Positions 1 through 9,458 of a stretch of 64,000 nt of DNA are shown piece after piece. The translations under genes were made by a program, and so were the position numbers. Source of the DNA: Pseudomonas urmiensis (GTDB taxonomy: Bacteria; Pseudomonadota; Gammaproteobacteria; Pseudomonadales; Pseudomonadaceae); assembly GCF_014268815.2 (NCBI RefSeq), contig NZ_JABWRE020000001.1:3291001-3355000 (forward strand). The letters run 5' to 3'. The stretch's first letter is position 1; each line of letters begins with the position of its first letter. The notes under the pieces were generated by a model. The model had not been told where the DNA came from. It saw nothing but the letters and a program-made list of their open reading frames with translations, and made no database searches.

Positions 1-823
1 TGTAGGTGTTGTAGGGCGTCGGCTCACGCAGGTCGGCACGGGTAATCCTGCCGTTGTAACGCTCACCCATGCCGTAGATCACCGTCGGATCGGTCTGCAG
101 CATCATGCCCAGGCGCAGACGGCGCACGAATACCCCGGCGATCTGCCCACGTTCCTGCGGTATGCCGGTTTCCTTTTCCACCAGCGAGGCCATGATCAGC
201 GCCTGGTAAGGGTCGCGGTACGGTAGGTCGCTGACCCGCTCAGCCCACTCTTTGGCCAGCACCTCTTCCAGGCGCATGTAGGCCTGCTGGAGCAATTCGA
301 CATCGCTCATGCCGCGCACGAAGCGATAGGTGTCAGGGAAGAAGCGCCCCTCGGGGAACACGCCGGTATGGCCAAGCTTGTCCATCACCTCAGCGTCGGA
401 CAACCCTTCGAGGGTGTGCTTGATCTTTTCGTGCTTGGCCACGGCGGCGCGGACCTGGCGGAATGTCCAGCCCTCGACCAGGGTCAGGTTGTACTGCACC
501 ACATCACCCCGACGCCAAGCGTCGAACAGCTGTTCCACAGTCATGCCAGGGGTCAGGCGGTATTCACCGGTATGCAGCGGCGTGCCGGCCATATTGAAGC
601 GCCAATACAGGCGCAGCCAGACCGCGTCGTCCAGCAGCCCTTCGCTTTGCATGCGATAAAACATACGGTTGGGCGTGGTGCCGTTGGGTACGTCGAGCAT
701 GCGTTCTTGCTCAACGTGCAGCGGCTGCTCCAGGACCGAATGGACCTTCCAGGCCGACCAGCCCAATGCCAGGCCGGCAAGGATAAGGCCCATTTCCAGC
801 AGCAGCAGGAATTTGCGTCTCAC
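1..823 (-). CDS. mltG: Endolytic murein transglycosylase MltG (partial, C-terminus outside window)
   Basis: MltG is an inner-membrane lytic transglycosylase that cleaves nascent glycan strands and so helps terminate peptidoglycan polymerisation. Reading back from 823 gives a short basic start, one hydrophobic segment (about residues 4-22), and then the YceG-like domain, including ASLVEKETG with the family's catalytic glutamate, LQTDPTVIYG and REPTPYNTY. About 274 residues are present, and the last part of the domain lies off the left edge. The start is GTG at 823. It lies 3 bp beyond the pabC stop, so translation is probably coupled to pabC. The order fabF-pabC-mltG is typical of gammaproteobacteria. 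Identification is secure; the GTG start is the least certain part. Confidence 0.93.
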   Translation of the reverse strand, partial: MRRKFLLLLEMGLILAGLALGWSAWKVHSVLEQPLHVEQERMLDVPNGTTPNRMFYRMQSEGLLDDAVWLRLYWRFNMAGTPLHTGEYRLTPGMTVEQLFDAWRRGDVVQYNLTLVEGWTFRQVRAAVAKHEKIKHTLEGLSDAEVMDKLGHTGVFPEGRFFPDTYRFVRGMSDVELLQQAYMRLEEVLAKEWAERVSDLPYRDPYQALIMASLVEKETGIPQERGQIAGVFVRRLRLGMMLQTDPTVIYGMGERYNGRITRADLREPTPYNTY

Positions 824-826
824 GAA

Positions 827-1648
827 TCAGGTATCCAGTAGCGTACGGGCAACGGCCTGCAGTTTACGGGTGAGCGGCCCCGGCGGCCAGTCGAGCGTGT
901 GTGCAGGGCACTCACGCACGGGCCAAATTCCATACACGCTGTTGCAAACGAAGACTTCGTCGGCCTGCTCCAAGTCCGCCAGCTCAAGGTCTCGCACCTC
1001 AAACGGGATACCCAGCACTGACGCTTGCTGCAGCAACGCTGCGCGCATCACTCCAGCCACGCCGCAACGACTCAGGTCGGCAGTCAGCAAGACGCCATCG
1101 CGAACCAGAAACAGATTGCTGTAGACGCCTTCGATCAGCCGCCCTTGGGTATCACGCATCAGCCCTTCGACATGCTCGGCGTCCTGCCATTCGGCACGGG
1201 CCAGCACCTGCTCAAGGCGATTGAGATGTTTGAGCCCGGCCAACAGCGGTTGTTCCGCCAGACGCGTCTGGCAGGCGAACAGGCGCACGCCTTGCTCGGC
1301 ATTGGCGGCGGGATAAGCTGGCAGCGGGCTGCCTTGCACAATGCGTCGGGCCGGTGATCCGGCAGCAGGCGCATAGCCGCGCAGGCTGTCGCCGCGGGTG
1401 AGGATAAGCTTGGCCACGCCATCGCCAAGCTGGCTGGCGTAACGCGTCAGTTCATCGCGAATCAGGGGGAAATCGGCTTCGATCGCCAGGCGCTGGCAAC
1501 CCAACGCCAGGCGTTCGAGATGCAGCTCCAGCAAGCTCGGCCTGCCGGAGTGCACGGCAATGGTCTCGAACAGACCATCGCCGTATGCCAGCCCACGATT
1601 GTGCAGATTCACCGCAGTCGCAGGCTGACCGTCGATCCAGCTGTGCAT
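827..1648 (-). CDS. pabC: 4-amino-4-deoxychorismate lyase
   Basis: This PLP enzyme of fold type IV converts aminodeoxychorismate to p-aminobenzoate and pyruvate in folate synthesis. The 273-residue protein has the usual family length. It shows the N-terminal NRGLAYGDGLFET motif and the PLP-binding lysine at residue 140 in AGLKHLNRLEQ. The C-terminal EVFVCNSVYGIWPV segment is also typical. Its ATG overlaps the fabF stop by one base (TGATG), indicating translational coupling, and mltG follows after 3 bp. Branched-chain aminotransferases share the fold, but the length and gene neighbourhood support PabC. Confidence 0.95.
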   Translation of the reverse strand: MHSWIDGQPATAVNLHNRGLAYGDGLFETIAVHSGRPSLLELHLERLALGCQRLAIEADFPLIRDELTRYASQLGDGVAKLILTRGDSLRGYAPAAGSPARRIVQGSPLPAYPAANAEQGVRLFACQTRLAEQPLLAGLKHLNRLEQVLARAEWQDAEHVEGLMRDTQGRLIEGVYSNLFLVRDGVLLTADLSRCGVAGVMRAALLQQASVLGIPFEVRDLELADLEQADEVFVCNSVYGIWPVRECPAHTLDWPPGPLTRKLQAVARTLLDT

Positions 1649-2892
1649 CAGTCGGCGAACCGGCGGAATACCAGCGAACCGTTGGTTCCACCAAAGCCGA
1701 ACGAGTTGGACAGCACCACATCGATCGGCATGCTACGAGCTTGATGCGGCACGAAGTCCAGGTCGCAACCTTCGTCCGGCTCATCCAGGTTGATGGTCGG
1801 CGGCGCCATCTGGCTGTTGATCGCCAGGACGCTGAAGATCGCCTCCACCGCACCCGCCGCACCGAGCAAGTGGCCGGTCATCGACTTGGTCGAGCTGACT
1901 GCCAGCTTGTAGGCGTGCTCGCCGAATACGCGCTTGATCGCGGCCACTTCAGCGATGTCGCCGGCCGGGGTCGAGGTGCCGTGGGCGTTGATGTAGCTGA
2001 CCTGCTCAGGCTGGATGCCGGCATCGCGCAAGGCGTTGGCCATGCAGCGGGCAGCGCCTTCACCCGAATCAGGTGGCGAGGTCATGTGGTAGGCGTCACC
2101 GCTCATGCCGAAACCAACCAGCTCGGCATAAATGGTCGCACCCCGCGCCTTGGCGTGCTCGAGCTCTTCGAGCACCAGCGCACCGGCACCGTCGGAGAGC
2201 ACGAAGCCATCCCGCCCCTTGTCCCATGGACGGCTGGCCCGGGTCGGCTCGTCATTGCGCGTCGACAGCGCACGCGAGGCGCCAAAACCACCCATGCCCA
2301 GGCCACACGCGGCCATCTCGGCACCGCCGGCGATCATCACGTCAGCTTCGCCGTAGGCAATGTTGCGCGCGGCCATACCAATGCAATGGGTGCCGGTGGT
2401 ACAAGCCGTGGCAATGGCGTAGTTCGGCCCTTGCAGACCCAGATGGATCGACAGGAAGCCGGAAATCATATTGATGATCGAACCTGGCACGAAGAACGGC
2501 GAAATGCGCCGCGGGCCCTGCTCGTGCAGGGTCCGGCTGGTTTCTTCGATATTGGTCAGACCGCCAATGCCCGAGCCCATGGCCACGCCAATGCGCTCGC
2601 GGTTGGCATCGGTGATGTCCAGCCCTGCGTTGCGCACTGCCTGAAAGCCCGCTGCCAAGCCGTACTGAATGAACAGGTCAAGCTTGCGTGCTTCCTTGGC
2701 CGACAGGTACTGCTCGACTTCGAAGCCCTTGACCGAGCCGCCAAAACGGGTTGAGTAAGCGGTCAGGTCCGTGTGTTCGATCGGACCGATGCCACTGCGG
2801 CCAGCCAGAATGCCCTGCCAGGTGCTCGGTACATCGGTACCCAGTGGCGACAGCATACCCATACCGGTGACCACGACGCGTCTACGCGACAC
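1648..2892 (-). CDS. fabF: Beta-ketoacyl-ACP synthase II
   Basis: FabF condenses malonyl-ACP with acyl-ACP in the elongation cycle and is important for cis-vaccenate formation. The chosen start is GTG at 2892. It follows a GAGGAG ribosome-binding site and begins the conserved [11 protein letters not shown]. The reading frame is open upstream to 2964, but those residues do not look like FabF. The resulting 414-residue protein has the normal length. Cys164 (in [10 protein letters not shown]) and the two histidines in [11 protein letters not shown] and [12 protein letters not shown] form the Cys-His-His active site. It is transcribed after acpP and overlaps pabC by one base. Confidence 0.97.
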   Translation of the reverse strand: MSRRRVVVTGMGMLSPLGTDVPSTWQGILAGRSGIGPIEHTDLTAYSTRFGGSVKGFEVEQYLSAKEARKLDLFIQYGLAAGFQAVRNAGLDITDANRERIGVAMGSGIGGLTNIEETSRTLHEQGPRRISPFFVPGSIINMISGFLSIHLGLQGPNYAIATACTTGTHCIGMAARNIAYGEADVMIAGGAEMAACGLGMGGFGASRALSTRNDEPTRASRPWDKGRDGFVLSDGAGALVLEELEHAKARGATIYAELVGFGMSGDAYHMTSPPDSGEGAARCMANALRDAGIQPEQVSYINAHGTSTPAGDIAEVAAIKRVFGEHAYKLAVSSTKSMTGHLLGAAGAVEAIFSVLAINSQMAPPTINLDEPDEGCDLDFVPHQARSMPIDVVLSNSFGFGGTNGSLVFRRFAD

Positions 2893-2991
2893 AGTACTCT
2901 CCTCATTTTCTAATAACAGAGTCTCTTGCCATTGCATCCAGGACTCGGAATGCAATGGCAACAAACTCTTGATTCACGGTTCTCGCAAAGA

Positions 2992-3026
2992 AAAAACCGC
3001 ACGCCGGCAAAGGCAGTGCGGTTTTT
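2992..3026 (-). terminator. Hairpin between acpP and fabF
   Basis: An 11-bp perfect inverted repeat (AAAAACCGCAC against GTGCGGTTTTT) has a 13-nt loop and a U-rich 3' arm on the transcribed strand. It lies 29 bp after acpP and about 100 bp before fabF. It could act as a partial terminator that keeps acpP expression above that of fabF, as is common in fab operons. Read-through to fabF is expected because no separate fabF promoter is obvious. Confidence 0.65.
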
Positions 3027-3055
3027 CCCGACAAGAAGCGTCGACTACAAACGTC

Positions 3056-3292
3056 TTAGGCCTTGTGGCTGTTGACGTAGTCGATGGCAGCTTGAACGGT
3101 AGTGATCTTCTCGGCTTCTTCGTCAGGGATTTCGGTCTCGAATTCCTCTTCCAGAGCCATCACCAGCTCAACGGTGTCAAGCGAATCGGCACCCAGGTCA
3201 TCGACGAAGGACTTCTCGTTGGTCACTTCCTCTTCCTTGACGCCCAGTTGCTCGGCGACGATTTTCTTGACGCGTTCTTCGATGGTGCTCAT
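3056..3292 (-). CDS. acpP: Acyl carrier protein
   Basis: AcpP carries growing acyl chains on a 4'-phosphopantetheine arm. The 78-residue, strongly acidic protein has the canonical [12 protein letters not shown] motif with the modified serine at residue 37. The start ATG at 3292 follows a TTAGGAGTG ribosome-binding site at somewhat long spacing. It lies between fabG and fabF, as in most gammaproteobacteria, with a 214-bp upstream gap that probably carries its own promoter. Identification is certain. Confidence 0.99.
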   Translation of the reverse strand: MSTIEERVKKIVAEQLGVKEEEVTNEKSFVDDLGADSLDTVELVMALEEEFETEIPDEEAEKITTVQAAIDYVNSHKA

Positions 3293-3343
3293 ACCTAGTT
3301 TTCACTCCTAATGGACATATGTCAGGCAGCTGGCCGGTGACCA

Positions 3344-3371
3344 AGTTTATAGCAAGACGTTTGCTTTTCAA
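3344..3371 (-). promoter_or_regulatory. Probable sigma-70 promoter for acpP
   Basis: On the minus strand TTGAAA is followed after 16 bp by TAAACT (an overlapping TATAAA would give only 14 bp), about 50 bp upstream of the acpP start. The acpP-fabG gap is 214 bp, unusually long for this operon. Strong independent transcription of acpP is known in other bacteria. No experimental start site is available here. Confidence 0.45.
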
Positions 3372-3506
3372 GCGGAACGCGCCCTGCCATACCCTATTGA
3401 ATAGTCACCCAACCCTCTGTCCGGAATCTGGTTGCAGCTTTATAACGGATTTTAGGCTCGGAGTATGACTCTTTTTTGAACCAATCCGTCACATTGAGTT
3501 GCGGTG

Positions 3507-4247
3507 TTACATGTACATCCCGCCGTTCACCGGCACGGTAGCGCCAGTGACGTAGGCTGCGCCGTCGGATGCCAGGAAGGCCACCACTTTGGCGATTTCA
3601 TCAGCCTGACCCAGGCGGCCCAGCGGAATCTGGGTTTGCAGCGCTTCACGCTGCGCTTCGGGCAATTCACGGGTCATGTCGGTATCGATGAAGCCAGGAG
3701 TGACCGAGTTGACGGTGATATTGCGCGAACCCACTTCACGCGCCAGGGCGCGGCTGAAGCCTTCCAGGCCTGCCTTGGCGGCGGCGTAGTTTACCTGACC
3801 GACGTTGCCCATGGCACCCACAACCGAACCGATGCTGATGATACGACCCCAGCGCGCCTTGGTCATGCCACGCAGCACGCCCTTGGACAAGCGGTACAGG
3901 CTGTTGAGGTTGGTGTCGACCACGTCGAACCACTCGTCGTCTTTCATCCGCAGCATCAGGTTGTCGCGGGTGATGCCGGCGTTGTTGACCAGGATCGCGG
4001 TAGCGCCGAATTGCTCCTGAATGGCCGCAAGAACGGCGGTGACCGACTCTTCGCTGGTCACGTTCAGCTCCATGCCGGTACCGGTGATGCCGTGCTCTTT
4101 GAGGGTGGCGGCGATGCGCTCTGCGCCCGAGGCCGAGGTCGCGGTACCGATCACGGTCGCGCCCTGGCGGCCCAGTTCGAGGGCGATAGCCTGGCCGATG
4201 CCACGGCTCGCGCCGGTGACCAGTGCAACTTTACCTTGCAGGCTCAT
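3507..4247 (-). CDS. fabG: 3-oxoacyl-ACP reductase
   Basis: FabG is the NADPH-dependent short-chain dehydrogenase that reduces 3-oxoacyl-ACP in the elongation cycle. The start is ATG at 4247 after a GGAGAA site, giving MSLQGKVALVTGASRGIG. An upstream in-frame ATG at 4280 would add 11 unconserved residues. The 246-residue protein has the TGASRGIG cofactor loop, the NNAG motif and the catalytic set Ser141, Tyr154 and Lys158 (YAAAK). It follows fabD by 16 bp. Confidence 0.98.
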   Translation of the reverse strand: MSLQGKVALVTGASRGIGQAIALELGRQGATVIGTATSASGAERIAATLKEHGITGTGMELNVTSEESVTAVLAAIQEQFGATAILVNNAGITRDNLMLRMKDDEWFDVVDTNLNSLYRLSKGVLRGMTKARWGRIISIGSVVGAMGNVGQVNYAAAKAGLEGFSRALAREVGSRNITVNSVTPGFIDTDMTRELPEAQREALQTQIPLGRLGQADEIAKVVAFLASDGAAYVTGATVPVNGGMYM

Positions 4248-4263
4248 GCAAGCTTCTCCAAAT

Positions 4264-5202
4264 TCAGGCCAGCGCCGCACGGGTGGCGGCGACGGCGTCA
4301 GGGGTATTGAGGTTGTAGGTGGTCACGCCGTCAGCGCAACGCTTGTTCAGGCCAGCCAGGACCTTGCCCGGGCCGCACTCGACCAGGTTGACCGCGCCGT
4401 TGGCGGCCAGGGTCTGCACGCACTCGACCCAGCGTACTGGCTTGTACAGCTGCTCGAGCAGGTCGCGCTTGAGCGCATCGAGATCAGCGGCGATGCCAGC
4501 GGTAACGTTCTGTACTACCGGGATCTGCGGGGCTTTCCAGTCGATGGCGTTGACGTGCTCGGCGAAACGCTCGGCGGCCGGCTTCATCAGGGCACAGTGC
4601 GACGGTACGCTGACCGCCAGTGGCAGGGCGCGCTTGGCACCGGCCTCTTTGCACAGCTCCATGGCACGATCGACCGCAGCCTTGTTGCCGGCAATCACAA
4701 CCTGGCCCGGCGAGTTGAAGTTCACCGCGCTGACCACTTCATCTTCAGCCGCCTTGGCGCAGATCTCGACTACCACGGCGTCGTCCAGGCCAAGGATCGC
4801 GGCCATGGCACCGTGACCGGACGGCACGGCTTCCTGCATCAACTGACCGCGACGCTCGACCAAGCGAACGGCGTCTTTCAGCGACAGGCTGCCAGCGGCG
4901 ACCAGCGCGCTGTACTCGCCCAGGCTGTGACCTGCGACGAAGGCAGGCTGTGCGCCGCCCTCTGCCAGCCACAAGCGCCACAGGGCGATGGATGCGGTGA
5001 GGATCGCCGGCTGGGTCTTGTCGGTTTGATTGAGTTGTTCTTCCGGGCCTTCCTGAACCAGCTTCCACAGGTCGTAACCCAGAGCCTCGGAGGCCTCCTT
5101 GAAGGTCTCGATGATCACCGGCTTTTCGGCGCCGAGTTCAGCAAGCATGCCCAGCGACTGGGAACCTTGGCCGGGAAAGACGAATGCGAGGGATGCAGAC
5201 AT
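4264..5202 (-). CDS. fabD: Malonyl-CoA:ACP transacylase
   Basis: FabD moves malonyl groups from CoA to AcpP, supplying the extender unit. The 312-residue protein starts with the FVFPGQGSQ motif. It has the nucleophile Ser93 in GHSLGEYSA and the catalytic histidine in VPSHCALM near residue 200. It sits between plsX and fabG on the same strand, with a 127-bp gap to plsX that may hold a promoter. Length and motifs are standard for the family. Confidence 0.98.
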   Translation of the reverse strand: MSASLAFVFPGQGSQSLGMLAELGAEKPVIIETFKEASEALGYDLWKLVQEGPEEQLNQTDKTQPAILTASIALWRLWLAEGGAQPAFVAGHSLGEYSALVAAGSLSLKDAVRLVERRGQLMQEAVPSGHGAMAAILGLDDAVVVEICAKAAEDEVVSAVNFNSPGQVVIAGNKAAVDRAMELCKEAGAKRALPLAVSVPSHCALMKPAAERFAEHVNAIDWKAPQIPVVQNVTAGIAADLDALKRDLLEQLYKPVRWVECVQTLAANGAVNLVECGPGKVLAGLNKRCADGVTTYNLNTPDAVAATRAALA

Positions 5203-5329
5203 TGAACAAGCCCTTATGATCTTGTCGTCGGATAGGGTGCGCCGAGCCTAAGGCTGGACGCGCAATCTGAAAACTTGGATGAAAACGAAAACCAAGCGGT
5301 CACATTTAACCACTTCATGGCGATTATGC

Positions 5330-6340
5330 CTAAGGCAGCAAGTCTTCCAGGCGACCATGCAAGCGCTGCGGCAGGTTTTCCTGGATCTCGATCAGCGCGC
5401 GCTGGATTGCACTCTGCAAGCCCTCGACGCCCGCCGAGCCATGGCTTTTGATGACGATACCCTGCAAGCCGAGAAAGCTCGCGCCATTGTGCCGCGCTGG
5501 GGCCAAATCGGCCTGCAGACGCTTGAGCAGCGGCAAGGCCATGGCGCCGACAGCTCGGGCGAATACACCACCCTTGAACAGCGCCTCGATGCGCGCACTG
5601 ATCATGGTCGCCAGGCCTTCGCTGGACTTGAGCAGGATATTGCCGACGAAACCGTCGCACACCACCACGTCAGCCTCCCCCCGGTACAGGCCGTCACCTT
5701 CGACGAAACCTATGTAGTTAAGGCCGCGGGCATTCTGCAACAGCGTGGCAGCCAGCTTGACCTGCTGGTTGCCCTTGATGTCTTCGGTGCCAATATTGAG
5801 CAACGCCACGCGCGGGCGATGAATGCCCAGCGCCTGGGCCGCGACCGAGCCCATCACCGCGAACTGGAAGAGGTTCTCGGCGCTGCAATCGACGTTAGCG
5901 CCCAGGTCGAGCAACTGGCAGAAGCCTGACTGGGTCGGAATTGCCGCCACCATCGCCGGCCGGTCGATGCCCGGCAGGGTCTTGAGCACGAAACGCGACA
6001 AGGCCATCAGCGCACCGGTATTGCCGGCACTCACGCAGGCCTGCGCCTTGCCATCACGCACTAATTCGAGGGCGACGCGCATCGACGAGTCAGGCTTACC
6101 GCGCAATGCCTGAGAAGGCCGCTCGTCCATGCCCACCACTTCGCTGGCGGCCACGATTTGCAGGCGCGCGCGATCCGCAGCCGAGAGGCCACTGACAAGA
6201 TCTTCAAGAAGGGAGGGTTGACCGACGAGGGTCAGGTGTAGCGAGGGAGTAGCCGAGAGGCAAGCGATACTTGCCTGGACAATGCTGCGGGGACCGAAGT
6301 CCCCGCCCATTGCGTCGATCGCGATGATCTGAGCGGACAA
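5330..6340 (-). CDS. plsX: Phosphate acyltransferase PlsX
   Basis: PlsX converts acyl-ACP and phosphate to acyl-phosphate, the acyl donor for PlsY in phosphatidic acid synthesis. It is a peripheral membrane enzyme. The 336-residue protein begins with [12 protein letters not shown] and has the conserved [10 protein letters not shown] and VVCDGFVGN segments. It lies 3 bp after rpmF, the classic rpmF-plsX-fab arrangement linking ribosome and lipid synthesis. Confidence 0.97.
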   Translation of the reverse strand: MSAQIIAIDAMGGDFGPRSIVQASIACLSATPSLHLTLVGQPSLLEDLVSGLSAADRARLQIVAASEVVGMDERPSQALRGKPDSSMRVALELVRDGKAQACVSAGNTGALMALSRFVLKTLPGIDRPAMVAAIPTQSGFCQLLDLGANVDCSAENLFQFAVMGSVAAQALGIHRPRVALLNIGTEDIKGNQQVKLAATLLQNARGLNYIGFVEGDGLYRGEADVVVCDGFVGNILLKSSEGLATMISARIEALFKGGVFARAVGAMALPLLKRLQADLAPARHNGASFLGLQGIVIKSHGSAGVEGLQSAIQRALIEIQENLPQRLHGRLEDLLP

Positions 6341-6343
6341 GAT

Positions 6344-6526
6344 TTACTCGTCAGCGCCCTTGTCGATCACTTTGCGACCACGGTATACGCCTTCTGGCGA
6401 TACGTGGTGGCGCAGGTGTACTTCACCGGTGCTTTTCTCTACCGACAGCGCGTTTTCCGACAGGGCGTCGTGCGAACGGCGCATGTCACGGGCAGAGCGG
6501 GATTTTTTGTTCTGCTGAACAGCCAT
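6344..6526 (-). CDS. rpmF: 50S ribosomal protein L32
   Basis: L32 is a small basic protein of the large ribosomal subunit. This 60-residue product begins [20 protein letters not shown], as in other gammaproteobacteria, and lacks the zinc-binding cysteines found in some lineages. It is preceded by yceD with a 13-bp gap and followed by plsX after 3 bp, so it is part of the same transcript. Confidence 0.99.
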   Translation of the reverse strand: MAVQQNKKSRSARDMRRSHDALSENALSVEKSTGEVHLRHHVSPEGVYRGRKVIDKGADE

Positions 6527-6539
6527 AATTGATTAACTC

Positions 6540-7067
6540 CTAAACGTTTGGGTCACGCTTTAACTGCGCCAAGACACTGAACGGGTTGGACCGCGTTACC
6601 TCGTCCTTGCTCGATTCGGGCTCGTCTGCGCCCGCCGGCTGCTGGCATTCTTCCGGATGATGAGCAGGCACGATGGGCAAGGCGAGCAAAAGCTCTTCCT
6701 CGATCAGCGCCTGCAGATCCAAAGGATCTTCGCCCAGTTCCAGCACGTCATAGCCTTTCGGCAACGACTGGGTATTCGCACCCTCCTTCACCACAGCGTA
6801 GGAACACTCGCTGTGAATCGGCAGGGTGACCAGCTCAAGACAACGCTGGCAAACCATTTTGACTTCGACGTCGAGCTCACTGTGGATAACCACAGCGTTC
6901 TGTTCGTCTCGTTCAAAATCGAACTTCGCCTGCACCGTACCGACATTGTCGGAAAGCGGGTCGCAGAGTCTTTCCAAATCAGCGAGTTGCAGCGAACCTT
7001 GGAGGGTTACGCCACGATCGGCTAATTTGCGCGGGTCAACGTGAGGTGGAATCGGGTCATTCAACAT
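6540..7067 (-). CDS. yceD: YceD/DUF177 family protein
   Basis: This 175-residue acidic protein belongs to the YceD (DUF177) family, nearly always encoded directly upstream of rpmF. A role in 23S rRNA or large-subunit maturation has been reported for relatives in other organisms. The central CQRCLE cysteine pair and the C-terminal NPFSVLAQLKRD are typical. It is the first gene of the rpmF-plsX-fab run and is divergent from maf, with a 95-bp gap that must hold both promoters. The exact biochemical role in Pseudomonas is unknown. Confidence 0.93.
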   Translation of the reverse strand: MLNDPIPPHVDPRKLADRGVTLQGSLQLADLERLCDPLSDNVGTVQAKFDFERDEQNAVVIHSELDVEVKMVCQRCLELVTLPIHSECSYAVVKEGANTQSLPKGYDVLELGEDPLDLQALIEEELLLALPIVPAHHPEECQQPAGADEPESSKDEVTRSNPFSVLAQLKRDPNV

Positions 7068-7162
7068 AGGCGCAGCATTCTAGGGATGCCCCCCGCCCCT
7101 GTCAAAGGAAATTCGGCGGCATCTGACATGTTAGAATCGGATGATCTGCCCAGGAGTCTACC

Positions 7163-7741
7163 ATGCTTCCCCTGTTACTGGCTTCCAGCTCCCCTTACCG
7201 GCGCGAACTGCTCGAGCGCCTGCGCCTGCCCTTCACCTGGGCAAGCCCCGATATAGACGAGCAGCGCCTGGATGACGAGCCGGCTGTCGAACTGGTTCGA
7301 CGCCTGGCCCGACAGAAAGCCGAGGCACTTGCGCACAGCCACCCTGATCATCTGATCATTGGCTCTGACCAGGTTGCCGTGCTGGGCGAACAGATCCTTG
7401 GCAAGCCGCACACCTTCGATCGAGCGTGCGAGCAGCTGCTTGCGGCGAGCGGGCAGCACGTTACCTTCCTCACCGGCCTGGCGCTGTACAACAGCCAGAC
7501 AGGCCAGTGCCAGGTCGACTGCGTGCCATTTACCGTTGCGATGCGTGAACTGGACCGGGGGCGCGTTGAGCGCTACCTGAGGGCTGAGCAGCCGTTTGAC
7601 TGTGCTGGCAGCTTTAAAGCGGAAGGGCTGGGCGTGAGCTTGTTTCAGAGCACCCATGGCTGCGATGCGACCAGCCTGGTCGGCCTGCCACTGATTCGGC
7701 TGGTGGATATGCTGCTTAAGGAAGGCGTGCAGATTCCTTGA
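7163..7741 (+). CDS. maf: Maf-like nucleoside triphosphate pyrophosphatase (YceF type)
   Basis: Maf proteins hydrolyse non-canonical or modified NTPs to NMPs. The YceF branch, usually encoded beside rpmF, prefers 7-methyl-GTP. The 192-residue protein has the N-terminal LASSSPYRREL motif, the GSDQVAVL segment and IGKP-like LGKPHTFDRA, all typical of Maf. It is transcribed away from yceD and converges on sppA. The substrate assignment rests on family and neighbourhood only. Confidence 0.93.
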   Translation: MLPLLLASSSPYRRELLERLRLPFTWASPDIDEQRLDDEPAVELVRRLARQKAEALAHSHPDHLIIGSDQVAVLGEQILGKPHTFDRACEQLLAASGQHVTFLTGLALYNSQTGQCQVDCVPFTVAMRELDRGRVERYLRAEQPFDCAGSFKAEGLGVSLFQSTHGCDATSLVGLPLIRLVDMLLKEGVQIP

Positions 7742-7746
7742 GAATT

Positions 7747-7767
7747 CTGGGGGCGCTTTGCCCCCAG
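7747..7767. terminator. Hairpin between convergent maf and sppA
   Basis: CTGGGGGC pairs with GCCCCCAG around a 5-nt loop, only 5 bp beyond the maf stop and 12 bp beyond the sppA stop. A short T-rich stretch follows on the plus strand, but there is no clean U-tract. It probably serves as a terminator for maf and possibly for both genes. Confidence 0.5.
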
Positions 7768-7779
7768 ACTCGTTCAACC

Positions 7780-8769
7780 TTAACGCAGGGTTGGCCCCTG
7801 GAACCCCATCCACATGGCCAAATGCTCAGCCACACTGGCGCCAATGCGCTTGGAGAAACGATCGAACGGCGATTCCTGGACAGTGAAATCGACCAGGTTC
7901 TTCTCACCGACAATATCCCGCGCCACATAGCTGGCACTACCCAGACCATCCACCAACCCCAGCGCCTTGGCCTGCTCACCCGACCAGATCAGGCCGCTGA
8001 ACAGCTCAGGATGCTCCTTGTCCTTCAGGCGCTCGCCGCGACCCTGCTTGACCATGGCAATGAACTGCTGATGGGTCGTGTTGAGCACACCCTGCCAGAA
8101 CTCGGTCTCTTCAGGCTTGGCTGGCGAGAACGGATCAAGAAACGCCTTGTGCTCACCGGCGGTGTAGGTACGACGCTCCACCCCCAGCTTGTCCATGGCA
8201 CCGACAAAGCCATAGCCCGCTGCGGTCACGCCGATCGAACCGACCAGGCTCGCCTTGTCGGCGTAGATCTCGTCCGCCGCACTGGCGATGTAATACGCAC
8301 CCGAAGCCCCCAGATCGGCGATCACCGCATACAACTTGATCTGCGGGTACTCGGCACGCAGGCGACGGATCTCGTCATACACATAACCGGACTGCACCGG
8401 GCTGCCGCCCGGGCTGTTGATGCGCATCACTACAGCCTTGGTCTTGGCGTCCTTGAACGCCTCACGCAGGCTCTTGACGATATTGTCGGCGCTGGCGGCC
8501 TCCTGGTCGGCAATGATGCCACGCACTTCGACCAACGCCGTATGGCTGTCGCTGCGCGAGGCAGTGCTATCGATGCTCATCAGCGGCGAGAACAGGAACA
8601 GGATGCCGAACAGATAGAGGAACGTCAGCAGCTTGAAGAAGATGCCCCAGCGCCGCGCTCGGCGCTGCTCTTGCACACCGGCCAGCAGGGTCTTTTCCAG
8701 CAGCTTCCAGCTCTTGCGATCTTCGTCCTCGACCACCTCGGTCTTGGGCGCTTTCCACTCGTCAGCCAT
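7780..8769 (-). CDS. sppA: Signal peptide peptidase SppA (S49 family, short form)
   Basis: SppA is a membrane-anchored serine protease that degrades remnant signal peptides. The ATG at 8769 is preferred because AGGTGAG lies just upstream; a GTG two codons earlier (8775) is possible. The 329-residue protein has a cytoplasmic N-terminus, one membrane segment (about residues 42-62) and an S49 protease domain. Ser156 (GASGAYY) and Lys208 (GEHKAF) have the spacing of the Ser-Lys dyad of the short, Bacillus-type SppA. It starts 3 bp after the HAD phosphatase stop, suggesting coupling. Confidence 0.93.
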   Translation of the reverse strand: MADEWKAPKTEVVEDEDRKSWKLLEKTLLAGVQEQRRARRWGIFFKLLTFLYLFGILFLFSPLMSIDSTASRSDSHTALVEVRGIIADQEAASADNIVKSLREAFKDAKTKAVVMRINSPGGSPVQSGYVYDEIRRLRAEYPQIKLYAVIADLGASGAYYIASAADEIYADKASLVGSIGVTAAGYGFVGAMDKLGVERRTYTAGEHKAFLDPFSPAKPEETEFWQGVLNTTHQQFIAMVKQGRGERLKDKEHPELFSGLIWSGEQAKALGLVDGLGSASYVARDIVGEKNLVDFTVQESPFDRFSKRIGASVAEHLAMWMGFQGPTLR

Positions 8770-8771
8770 GC

Positions 8772-9452
8772 TCACCTACCTTGGAATTGAAGTTGCGCCG
8801 AACCGCTCAACCACTGGCGCAACTGGGAAAAATGATCAATACAGACCTGCGGACCGAATTCAGCCAGCGCCTGCAGCGACATCGCGCCGTAGCCCACCGC
8901 CACCGAATGCATCCCGGCATTGCTGGCCATCTGCAGATCGAACGCCGAATCTCCGACCATCAGCGCCTGCCCAGGTTCGACCTGGCAATGCGCGAGAATC
9001 TCTTCGAGCATCAGCGGATGAGGCTTGCCACGGGTTTCGTCGGCAGCCCGGGTGATGTCGAAGAATTGCTCCCAGCCATTGGCCTTGAGCACCCGATCCA
9101 GCCCGCGACGTGCCTTGCCGGTTGCCACCGCCAGACGATAGCCCTCGGCACGAAAGGCATCCAGCGACTCCAGCACGCCTTCGAACAGCGGCGAAGGCTG
9201 CTGATCGAGCGCCATGTAGACGTCGGCGTAGTGCTGACGGAACACCTCGACCTGGACCGGCTGAAGATGGGGATAGAGCACCGAGATCGCCTCGCTCAAC
9301 GCCAGGCCAATGATGCCCTTCACCGCATCTTCGGCGCTTGGCACCTCGCCCGCACGCTCGGCCGCCAGGTTCATGGCCAGGACAATCCGCCCAATCGAGT
9401 CGGCCAACGTGCCATCCCAATCGAAGATCAACAGCTCGTAGCGTTTACTCAT
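8772..9452 (-). CDS. HAD-superfamily phosphatase (phosphoglycolate-phosphatase-like)
   Basis: The 226-residue protein has the HAD motif DWDGTLADS (nucleophile Asp11, Asp13), a cap domain, and later VATGKARRGLD, KPHPLML and MVGDSAFDLQMA as motifs II-IV. It resembles phosphoglycolate phosphatase and related small-molecule phosphatases; the true substrate cannot be read from sequence. ATG at 9452 was chosen over a TTG two codons upstream. It follows rluC by 6 bp and is followed by sppA after 2 bp, so the three form one unit. rluC-HAD-sppA is a familiar order in Pseudomonas. Confidence 0.9.
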   Translation of the reverse strand: MSKRYELLIFDWDGTLADSIGRIVLAMNLAAERAGEVPSAEDAVKGIIGLALSEAISVLYPHLQPVQVEVFRQHYADVYMALDQQPSPLFEGVLESLDAFRAEGYRLAVATGKARRGLDRVLKANGWEQFFDITRAADETRGKPHPLMLEEILAHCQVEPGQALMVGDSAFDLQMASNAGMHSVAVGYGAMSLQALAEFGPQVCIDHFSQLRQWLSGSAQLQFQGR

Positions 9453-9458
9453 CGACAA